DNA from: JBGPIK01 sp041484845
GTDB lineage: Bacteria > Desulfobacterota > Binatia > UBA9968
Assembly (NCBI GenBank): GCA_041484845.1
Contig: JBGPIK010000253.1
Coordinates: 1-9,915 of the forward strand
Direction: 5' to 3'
DNA: 9,915 bases
Shown: piece by piece, positions 1-7,000 of the stretch
How the letters are laid out: every line of letters starts with the position of its first letter
Numbering within the stretch: the stretch's first letter is position 1
The notes under the pieces: model-generated
Seen by the model: only the letters and a program-made list of their open reading frames with translations
Databases searched by the model: none
Told to the model about the DNA's origin: nothing
Translations under genes and position numbers: made by a program

Positions 1-760
1 ATAAGACTCGCGATAAAGTGGCTTCCGGCGGCAGCGAAAGCGAAACCGTTTTCGCCTTGGCCAGCAACTGCGCCGTGCCGAACAGCTCGACAGTGCAAGT
101 GAAACCGGGAGTCGTGACTGTCGCTGCTCTTTGGCGCATTTCCTGCCATCGCTTCACGGCCGCTTGGTAATCTTGCGGCGTGTTCATATTGAGAAAGCTC
201 AGCCCATAAGGGTCGAATGATTTGATTTCATCCTCGTCGATTTTACGCGTGCGGACCTTGTCGAAGAGATAAACAGGCCTGAGCTCGCCGCGCTCCAACT
301 GCTCTTGAAGCAACGGCAGCACGCTTCTCCGATACACCGCATGCAGTGGCTGGTATCGCTCGTCCCAATACGGGACCACCACGTCGTAGTCGGAGATTTG
401 GCTGGTCAGATAAGCGATCAGCGCAGCACTGAGAAAAGGGGCGTCACACGAAGTCACAAAAGCAAACTCTCCGCCGGCTGCTCTTAGCCCATAATAAATA
501 CCGCCGACCGGACCCCGGTATGCCACTTCGTCGCGTACCAGGGTCGCTGCCAAAGGAGGTAGCTCCTGTTCCGGCGCAGCCACAATGACCACTTCGTCAA
601 ACATGCGTTTCAGCGCGCGCGCGATATGGGCGATGAGCGGTTCCCCGTCAAAGACGAGCAAGGCTTTCGCCTGACCCATGCGCGAGCTCCTGCCACCGGT
701 GAGAACGACGGCCGTGGCATTTGCCACGGACTCACGGTTATGCGCACTTGCCACACCCAT
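1..760 (-). CDS. mobA: Molybdenum cofactor guanylyltransferase with C-terminal MoaD/ThiS-like domain (partial, 3' end outside window)
   Basis: MobA transfers GMP from GTP to molybdopterin, making the MGD cofactor that formate dehydrogenase needs; it acts in the cytoplasm. Translating the reverse strand gives 253 residues, open at the window edge. Visible motifs are LTGGRSSRMGQAK (residues 20-32, the nucleotide-binding loop of the family), RDEVAYRGPVGG, TSCDAPF (metal and catalytic region) and NMNTPQDY near the end of the nucleotidyltransferase domain. A linker follows. From about residue 220 a second domain begins, starting FTCTVELFGTAQLLAKAK and continuing through a LPPEATLSRVL segment, which resembles the N-terminal beta-grasp fold of MoaD/ThiS. 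The start is uncertain: ATG at 760 has no clear ribosome binding site, and GTG at 727 would give a more typical MobA N-terminus. It is the last visible gene of the fdh operon, 25 bases after the previous stop. MobA identity is firm; the MoaD-like call is from pattern only. Confidence 0.9.
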   Translation of the reverse strand, partial: MGVASAHNRESVANATAVVLTGGRSSRMGQAKALLVFDGEPLIAHIARALKRMFDEVVIVAAPEQELPPLAATLVRDEVAYRGPVGGIYYGLRAAGGEFAFVTSCDAPFLSAALIAYLTSQISDYDVVVPYWDERYQPLHAVYRRSVLPLLQEQLERGELRPVYLFDKVRTRKIDEDEIKSFDPYGLSFLNMNTPQDYQAAVKRWQEMRQRAATVTTPGFTCTVELFGTAQLLAKAKTVSLSLPPEATLSRVL

Positions 761-785
761 ATGGGTATCTTAGCAGAATTTTGCG

Positions 786-1175
786 CTACGACGAAGGCCG
801 CCGTCTCGGGGTTTCATCCTTGGTATCATCGGACGGCGCTCCTTGCTCGAGCCACACTCTAAATGCGGTCATCGAGTGGGCCAGGCGCCATTCCTCGAAA
901 ACGGTCCTTGCCATGGCAGACGCCGAACCCGCCAGTTCCGCTGCTTTGCAGGTCAGGGAATAATTGAGCAGCCATTCTTCAAATGCTTCTGGATTCGGAT
1001 CCTCTTCAACCACCCGCTCCAGCAGACTCCGCTTGATCGCGAGTCCGATCGCGTCGGGTGTTTGGTCGCGTTTGCGTTTCCGCTTCTGCCCTTCCGAGGC
1101 TTCAAGCGCGGCGAGCAAAGCCTTGCAAACATCGGCAGGGCGAAAAGATCGCGACGAATTCTCGGTTGTGCTCAT
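786..1175 (-). CDS. Unrecognised 129-residue protein of the formate dehydrogenase operon
   Basis: I do not recognise a family. The ATG at 1175 overlaps the fdhE stop as ATGA, so I prefer it to an in-frame TTG nine bases upstream. The protein has no signal peptide or membrane segment and is probably cytoplasmic. It has a short N-terminal helix (about residues 13-27, RPADVCKALLAALEA), a very basic stretch GQKRKRKRD, then a predicted helical core with LAIKRSLLERVVEEDPNPEA. Two similar stretches, AFEEWLLNYSLTC and VFEEWRLAHSM, suggest a weak internal repeat. The C-terminus is charged and probably disordered (DDTKDETPRRR). Its place between fdhE and mobA suggests a role in enzyme maturation or cofactor delivery, but that is inference from context alone. 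It is real rather than a shadow because it continues the translationally coupled gene order with no gap. Confidence 0.75.
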   Translation of the reverse strand: MSTTENSSRSFRPADVCKALLAALEASEGQKRKRKRDQTPDAIGLAIKRSLLERVVEEDPNPEAFEEWLLNYSLTCKAAELAGSASAMARTVFEEWRLAHSMTAFRVWLEQGAPSDDTKDETPRRRPSS

Positions 1176-2053
1176 GGGTTCCAAGCAAATAGGCGCCGCG
1201 TTGCCCCGTTATCTGTAACCGATACGTTGAGAGAATAGCCGGCGCCTTGAGGGCGTCGGTATCCCTGTTCGAAGGCGGCGACATCCAGAACGACGCTGGC
1301 AAGATCGTCAAGCATAATCTTGGCGGGCGGACTGCCCTGAAGCGTTGTAAATGTTTTGACGTAACCAAGGCAGCGCTTGCACGCGTCGATCACTGCGTTT
1401 GAGCCGTTTTTCTCCGGCACGAGTGAGACCAGCTCTTCATGGTCAGTCATCCCGCAGTAGGGACAAAACAAACAATGAGCTTGCCATTCTCCGCCACAGC
1501 GACCGCAGCGCAAATAGCGGCTCCGCTCGATCCCTCGCACCTCGGCCAATGCCGGCCAGGCGCCGCAGATGGGGCAATATCCTTCGATCCAGCTTTCTGG
1601 TATCGAAAGCGCCCAATGGCGGTTGCACGCCTGTAGGAAAGGTACGGCAACGAGGGCCGCCACAGATTGGAACGCCTCGGCGTCCGCACCGAAACTAGCT
1701 GCGCATTCTCTAAGGCGCTCGCCATTCTGGCACAGTGAAGCTCTGAACAAGATGAGAAGATCCAACTCTGCGCGTAGCGCTGGTTTCAGCGTCGCCATCC
1801 CGGGCGTTCCGCTTCGACAAGCGCTGTGGATCAGCTGTTCCCATAAGCGGCGAACTAAACTCTTCTCCAAAGCCACCGTGACTCCTGTGAGGAGCGGAAC
1901 CTTGCTTTGATGTGGCTCGGTCCGGACGGGAACAACCGCGTCCCAAATAGGATTGGCGCTTTCGTTTAGGATCTCCTGAATTACGGCAAGCCACGGCTCC
2001 CATTCCGGGTGCTGGCGCTGAAGATTTCGCAGGCCGGTATCGATTGCCATCAT
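1172..2053 (-). CDS. fdhE: Formate dehydrogenase accessory protein FdhE
   Basis: FdhE is a cytoplasmic, iron-binding maturation factor needed for activity of membrane-bound formate dehydrogenases; in E. coli it binds the catalytic subunit before Tat export. The 293-residue length is close to the usual size of about 300. The C-terminal half carries four CXXC pairs in the rubredoxin-like arrangement of the family: CPICGAWP, CGRCGGEW, CPYCGMTD and CKRCLGYVKTF. The N-terminal half (NLQRQHPEWEPWLAVIQEIL onwards) is helical, as expected. The ATG at 2053 overlaps the stop of the upstream lipoprotein gene (ATGA), with a second ATG immediately after. No strong ribosome binding site is visible, so translation is probably coupled. 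Its place in the operon with fdhA and fdhB supports the identification. Confidence 0.95.
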   Translation of the reverse strand: MMAIDTGLRNLQRQHPEWEPWLAVIQEILNESANPIWDAVVPVRTEPHQSKVPLLTGVTVALEKSLVRRLWEQLIHSACRSGTPGMATLKPALRAELDLLILFRASLCQNGERLRECAASFGADAEAFQSVAALVAVPFLQACNRHWALSIPESWIEGYCPICGAWPALAEVRGIERSRYLRCGRCGGEWQAHCLFCPYCGMTDHEELVSLVPEKNGSNAVIDACKRCLGYVKTFTTLQGSPPAKIMLDDLASVVLDVAAFEQGYRRPQGAGYSLNVSVTDNGATRRLFAWNP

Positions 2054-2283
2054 TGGCGGCTGAGCTGATCCGCCTGACTGGCTGGGCCTAAGGGCGGACT
2101 CTGGGCGGGGATGATTTTAGGGGTTTTTTCGAAAGGTTTTGAGCCTTCGTGCATTTGCACGATCTTGGCTCGGTTGCCGACATCGGCCCCCGGACCACCG
2201 CCGCGCGTGCGCATCGTTTCCGGGCTCGCGCAAGCGGCAAGATAAAACAACATAGCGATGAGAGTGATCAAAGCGAAGCTCAC
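2050..2283 (-). CDS. Small predicted lipoprotein, 77 residues, between the nrfD and fdhE genes
   Basis: The function is unknown. The N-terminus is a hydrophobic signal (SFALITLIAMLFYLAACAS) ending in a good lipobox, LAAC, with the cysteine near residue 18, so it is probably lipidated and held in a membrane facing the periplasm or outside. The mature part is only about 60 residues, with a glycine-rich piece (TRGGGPGADVG) and a proline-rich tail (KIIPAQSPPLGPAS), and looks unstructured. The start is GTG at 2283, placed by an AAGGAG site six bases upstream; two nearby ATGs are in other frames. It starts one base after the nrfD stop and overlaps fdhE by four bases. It may be a small accessory or anchoring subunit of the formate dehydrogenase complex, but this is inference from position. 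Confidence 0.75.
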   Translation of the reverse strand: MSFALITLIAMLFYLAACASPETMRTRGGGPGADVGNRAKIVQMHEGSKPFEKTPKIIPAQSPPLGPASQADQLSRQ

Positions 2284-2284
2284 A

Positions 2285-3190
2285 TCATACTCCTTGGGCC
2301 GAGAAGACGATGACCAGGCGCAGAATAAAACCGCCGACCAAGACCAACGCCGCCGCGGCGGTTGCGTTCCGATTACCGAGCCATTCCCTGCGCCAGTAGA
2401 GAGCCAAGGGAATCAGCATTCCAACAATAATAACACCAAAAAATAGCAGAAGGCCCCAGGCGTTCAACCAGGCGCGAAACACGGGTCCAAGCGATATCAT
2501 AACGGCAATCAAGACGATGAATTCCAGCGCTACGACCCATGCGTCCATGCGGTGCAGCGCGGCAAGACCAGGCATTGTCCATCTGGATCTATGCGCCAAC
2601 AGAATCATCAATGCCGCCGATATCGATGCCGCCGAAACGACGAAAAGCATGCCCAGAAGAGGCGTATCGGACCAGATCGGCCGGTTCGTCACGGCCAGGA
2701 GGACTCCCGTGTAGCCAGCGACGTAGAATCCGAATAGCCCGCCGATCACGGCAATCACTGCACCCAGCATTCCCGGTGGACGAACTCTGCGACCCGCCGG
2801 CCAATCGAGACGGTTGTCTTCCACGAGCGCACCCAAAAAAGATACCAACGCGAATATTCCAAATATCAAAAGCGCCCACGAGCCGAGCGACATGGGCGAC
2901 CAGTATTTGAACATCGGCCGGTACGTATTCGATTCAATCAGCATGTGCCAGAAGCGCAGCGGCCGCTGGAGATCAAGAGTCAGCAGCAAACCACTCACAA
3001 TCACGCACGGGAACGCGATGGTATAACCCAGGCGAGCAAGAGGACGATCCTCCGGTCGGCCCAATAGATCTATCAGCGCAGCAAGAAAATAGCATCCGCC
3101 GGCGAGACCTCCGAAAAAAAAGTAAAAAACGATGAGCCAGCCCCAGTCCGGTGGAACACTAAAGTAAGTACTCGAGGGAAACGTATTCAT
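2285..3190 (-). CDS. nrfD: NrfD/PsrC-type membrane subunit of formate dehydrogenase (quinone-interacting)
   Basis: This is the integral membrane subunit that takes electrons from the FdhB iron-sulfur protein and passes them to the quinone pool. The 301-residue protein has about eight hydrophobic helices, beginning with WGWLIVFYFFFGGLAGGCYF, which is the typical start of the NrfD/polysulfide reductase C family. Later helices include a segment around VIAVIGGLFGFYVAGYTGVLL and a last helix ALVLVGGFILRLVIVFSAQ. NrfD proteins bind no heme, unlike the cytochrome b gamma subunit (FdnI) of E. coli FDH-N, so this complex uses a different membrane module. The ATG at 3190 overlaps the fdhB stop (ATGA), with a GAGGAG site five bases before it. 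Family identity is strong; the exact quinone and any proton translocation cannot be read from sequence. Confidence 0.92.
   Translation of the reverse strand: MNTFPSSTYFSVPPDWGWLIVFYFFFGGLAGGCYFLAALIDLLGRPEDRPLARLGYTIAFPCVIVSGLLLTLDLQRPLRFWHMLIESNTYRPMFKYWSPMSLGSWALLIFGIFALVSFLGALVEDNRLDWPAGRRVRPPGMLGAVIAVIGGLFGFYVAGYTGVLLAVTNRPIWSDTPLLGMLFVVSAASISAALMILLAHRSRWTMPGLAALHRMDAWVVALEFIVLIAVMISLGPVFRAWLNAWGLLLFFGVIIVGMLIPLALYWRREWLGNRNATAAAALVLVGGFILRLVIVFSAQGV
2290..2295 (-). promoter_or_regulatory. Ribosome binding site that fixes a GTG start for the lipoprotein gene
   Basis: AAGGAG lies six bases before the GTG at 2283-2281. The ATGs at 2288 and 2285 are out of frame with the lipoprotein reading frame, so this site supports GTG as the start codon. 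The site lies inside the last codons of the nrfD gene. Confidence 0.7.
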
Positions 3191-3987
3191 GGCCGCTCCT
3201 CTCGCGCCTCCAGCTCGGCGCCGCGATTACGAAAATTGATGACTCCCATCAGGCCGACCAGAACCGCGCCCAGGACGGAGAACCACGTGGCCGACTTGAA
3301 ATTACGCGTGGGCATTTTCGGGTCAGGCGGCAAGCCGTAGACTTCCGGCTTATCCACCAGCAAATAAAATGAGTTCAGACCACCGAGCATTTTTTCGTCC
3401 GCGCCGTAAAGGTAGGCCCGTGTTTCGCCGGTCTGGTGCAGCTGCTCCACCCGCTTTTGCGCTCTTCCCTTCAGCTCTTGGATGGTTCCGAACTGGATCG
3501 ATTGGGTCGGGCAGGCCTTCGAGCAGGCCGGCTCCAGGCCGCCCTGAAGCCGATCATAACAGAGCGTGCATTTCTGCGCCGTTCCTGAGGCGGGGTTGAT
3601 TTCGATGACGCCAAACGGGCAAGCCGAAATACAGTCACGGCAGCCATTACAGGCGTCGGATTGAATGACGACTGTATCGAACTCGGTTCGGACAATCGCT
3701 CCGGTCGGACAAACTTCGAGACAGGCCGCTTGAACACAGTGTTTGCACACATCGCTCATCAACAGCCATCGGCCGTCCTTGCGGTCTTCGGTGAACTGCT
3801 CGATGAACTTGACGTGCCGCCAATGGATTCCGTCAAGCTGGCGCGTATTATCGTAACTGTCACCGCTGAGCGTGTTCAGGCCGCCGTTGGTGCTGGGCAG
3901 CTGATTCCATTCTTTGCACGCGACCTCGCACGCTTTGCAGCCGATGCAAACGGTAGTATCGGTGTAAAAGCCCATGGGCTCAGCCAT
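3187..3987 (-). CDS. fdhB: Formate dehydrogenase iron-sulfur (beta) subunit with four [4Fe-4S] clusters
   Basis: This subunit relays electrons from the catalytic subunit to the membrane subunit. In 266 residues it has sixteen cysteines in four ferredoxin-type groups: C14/17/20/24 (CIGCKACEVAC), C81/84/89/93 (CKHCVQAACLEVCP), C113/116/119/123 (CNGCRDCISACP) and C140/143/155/159 (CTLC through CSKACP). Near the C-terminus (about residues 234-251, TWFSVLGAVLVGLMGVINF) is one membrane helix, as in FdnH of E. coli, which would tie it to the membrane. It has no signal peptide of its own, so export presumably occurs together with Tat-bearing FdhA. The ATG at 3987 has a GGGGAG site six bases upstream. 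It follows fdhA by 99 bases that hold a repeat hairpin, and overlaps the nrfD gene by four bases. Confidence 0.95.
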   Translation of the reverse strand: MAEPMGFYTDTTVCIGCKACEVACKEWNQLPSTNGGLNTLSGDSYDNTRQLDGIHWRHVKFIEQFTEDRKDGRWLLMSDVCKHCVQAACLEVCPTGAIVRTEFDTVVIQSDACNGCRDCISACPFGVIEINPASGTAQKCTLCYDRLQGGLEPACSKACPTQSIQFGTIQELKGRAQKRVEQLHQTGETRAYLYGADEKMLGGLNSFYLLVDKPEVYGLPPDPKMPTRNFKSATWFSVLGAVLVGLMGVINFRNRGAELEAREERP

Positions 3988-3999
3988 AAGAACTCCCCA

Positions 4000-4080
4000 T
4001 TGGAGTAATGGAGTGATGGAGTATTGGAGTGTCGGTCCTACAACCCATTACTCCAGTACTTCACTACTCCATCACTCCAA
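4000..4080. repeat. Tandem 8-base repeats in inverted arrangement, forming a long imperfect hairpin between fdhA and fdhB
   Basis: Positions 4000-4031 are four consecutive 8-base units of the form WTGGAGTR. Positions 4049-4080 are four units that are nearly their reverse complement (such as TACTCCAT and CACTCCAA). The arms could pair as a 32-bp stem with about six mismatches and a loop of about 17 bases (4032-4048). The repeat fills most of the gap between the fdhA stop (4087) and the fdhB ribosome binding site (about 3993-3998). On the fdh transcript it could stabilise upstream mRNA or tune fdhB translation. It has no run of U after the stem, so it does not look like an intrinsic terminator. 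It may belong to a dispersed intergenic repeat family; no second copy was seen in this window. Confidence 0.85.
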
Positions 4081-4086
4081 TCTTTT

Positions 4087-7000
4087 TCATGCTTTTTCCA
4101 CATTGCACACGAACGCCTTTGCCTCGTGCATCGAAACGTTCGGATCGGCTATTAGAGACGTTAGCTCGTTGACGATATCTCCCGTGGCTAAACCTTCATA
4201 ACCCCAGTGCCAGGGCATGCCGACCTGGTGGATAACTTTGCCATCGATCTTGAACGGCCGCATCCGGCGCGTGACGAGAGCCTTGGCGCGGATCTGTGTG
4301 CGCGGGCTCGTGATCTTGCACCAGTCGAGATTCTTGATGCCTTTCTCCTGCGCCAGCTCGGGACTGATCTCGACGAACAGTTCAGGCTGCAACTCGGTGA
4401 GCCACGGCAGCCAGCGGCTCATGGCACCCGATAGGTAGTGCTCGGTCAGACGGTACGTGGTGATAATATACGGGAACTTCGGGTCGCCCACCTTCGCCAA
4501 CTCGTTGCCGGCATCCTTCCAATATTTGAACACCGGGCTCGTCTGCTGTTTGTAAAGCAGGTTGTTGACCGGTGACTCGACCGGTTCGTAGTGCGTCGGT
4601 AGCGGACCGTCCACGAGGCCCGCCGGCACAAAGAGCCAACCCAGACCGTCCGGCCGCATAATAAAGGGAGCGGTTCCGGGAAGCGCATCCATGCCCGCCG
4701 CGCCCAATTTCGCTTTGTCGGTGGGCGGTTTCGTCGCGATGTAGTCCGGCACATCGTAGCCGACCCATTTCTTCGCCTCCCCATCCCACCATACCCACTT
4801 TTTCCTCTCGCTCCATGGCTTTCCTTCGGGATCGGCGGAGGCGCGATTGTACATAACCCGCCGGTTCGCCGGCCACGCCCAACCCCATTGAAGCTGAGCC
4901 CCGGGTTGGCTGGGCGGGTCCGGCGCGCGCCGGTCGGCGAGATTTTTGCCCGCCGCCGGCAAAACCCCCGAGTAAATCCACGACGCGCACGTGGTCGAGC
5001 CATCATCCTTCAACTCGCCGAAGCCGACACAATGGCGAGCAGGGTCTTCGGTGAAGAAACCGTTCAGCTCTTTTAGAATCTTCGCCGACGAAGGCTCGCC
5101 CTTTTTGCGCTCGTTTTCGTTCTCATGCTCGTAGTCCCAGACGAGATTCTTAAAGCCCTCGTCCCGCATCGCGGTCGATTGCGCGTAGAGTTTTTTCAAG
5201 CGCTTGCCGAGATCGTAGTAAAACCAGGTATCGGACCGGCAATCGCCGGGCGCCTCGGCGGCTTTGTGATGAAATTGCAGCAGCCGCTGCGTGTTGGTGA
5301 AGGTGCCTTCGACTTCGGCGACCTGGGTGGCGGGGAGGAAAAAAACTTCGGTCTTGATGTCCGCGGTCTTGACCTCGCCGTTCGTGACCTCGGGCGCATT
5401 CTTCCAGAAAGTGGCTGTCTCAGTGAGCCAGTTGTCTTTCACGACCAGCCATTCGAGCTTTCTGAGCGCCGACCGGCTCAGCTTGGCGTTCAGCGACGTG
5501 GCCGGATTCTGCCCGACGCAGAACATCCCCTTGACCTTGCCCACGTTCATCGCCGCAAACATGGCCATGTGCGAGTGGTCACCGAGAATTTTCGGGTGCC
5601 ACTCCCAGCCGAACTGGTTCTCTTTGGTTGCAGCGTCTCCATACACGGACTTTAGATACGAGACGACGAATTTCGGCATGTTCGCCCAATAGCCCGTCGG
5701 CAGCGTTTCGACCGCAAGGTAATCCTGTAGCGTGTCGTGCTTCTTGAGCGCCGTCGGCGCCGACATATAGCCCTGGATTGAATGGTAGAGCGTCGGAACG
5801 TCCGTCGAGCCCTGGATGGAGGCGTGGCCGCGGAGCGCCATGATACCGGCGCCGGGCCGGCCGATATTGCCCAGAAGAAGCTGAAGCAGCGCGCAGGCGC
5901 CGATGATTTGGACTCCGTAGGTGTGCTGCGTCCAGGCCACGGCATAGGCGAATGAGGTCGTGCGGTCGGCGCCCGAATTGGCCAGAATGGTTTCGGCGAC
6001 TTTGAGAAACGTCTCTTTGGAGCAGCCGGTGCTCGTCTCGACCATCTCCGGCGCGTAGCGGGCAAAATGCTTTTTGACGATTTGGAAAACCGTCCGCGGG
6101 TTCTGAAGCGTTTCGTCCCGCAGCACCGGAGGCTTCACTAACGACGCTACCAGCGCCGCGAACCCCTCCACCGGCTTGCCATCGGGCTTCGGGGCCAGCT
6201 TGGGCGCGGCTTTTTCGCGCGCGTACTGCCAGCTCGCGCCGTCGTACTGATTCGTAGAACCGTTGAAAGGCCATTCGTCGACCCCACCCTTGGCCTCCAT
6301 GAGACCCGAAAATACTCCGTTTAAATCTTCGGTGTCTTTGAAGTCCTCATTGATGATCGTCGCCGCGTTCGTATAGTTCACAACGAATTTCTTGAAGAAC
6401 GGGTCCTTGTTCCACTTCTCGCTGTTCAGAACGTGATTGATGACACCGCCCAGAAAGGCGATGTCCGACCCCGCGCGGACCGGAGCGTAGATATCGGCTA
6501 CTGAACTCGTGCGGGTGAAACGCGGATCGACGTGGATGATCTTCGCGCCGTGCTCGACCTTGGCCTTCATGGGCCAGCGGAAAGCGACAGGATGGTTTTC
6601 CGCCATGTTGGAGCCCATGACAACGATACAGTCAGAGTCCATCATGCTCCGCGGGTAGAGGGTTGCCGCGCCGCGGCCGAATCGTGTCCCCAGACCGGGG
6701 ACGCTAGAGCTGTGTCATATCCGCGCTTGATTCTCGATCGCGACAATGCCGAGGCCGCGCATGAGTTTCTGGCAAACGTGATTGAACTCGACCTCGAGCG
6801 TAGCGCCGCCTAACGCGAAGATGGCGGGCGTCATATTGACGACCTTACCGTTGGGAAGCTTCTCGATGAAGGTCTCGTCGCGCGTCTTCTTCATCAGCTC
6901 GGTGATCCGGTTCATCGCGCGCTCGATATCCCAGACCTCCCAATCGGAAGCGCCCGCAGCGCGGTGCAGAACCTGGGTGGGACGATTGGGGTTGACGTGA

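Noticed and set aside
1172..1184. TTG start for the 129-residue protein nine bases upstream
   Set aside because: The ATG at 1175 forms an ATGA overlap like the other junctions of this operon; a TTG start gives no better ribosome binding site.
4382..4990. 202-residue frame on the minus strand inside fdhA
   Set aside because: Shifted-frame shadow of the FdhA C-terminal region; no domain pattern.
5125..5655. 176-residue frame on the plus strand opposite fdhA
   Set aside because: Antisense shadow; the opposite strand encodes the well-conserved FdhA with no room for a second gene, and no ribosome binding site is evident.
5579..6274. 231-residue frame on the minus strand inside fdhA
   Set aside because: Alternate-frame shadow of a GC-rich conserved gene; composition is arginine and alanine rich with no recognisable motif.
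6646..6714. Frameshift or pseudogene explanation for the fdhA interruption
   Set aside because: The frame does not change across the UGA and all downstream motifs are intact; selenocysteine explains it fully.
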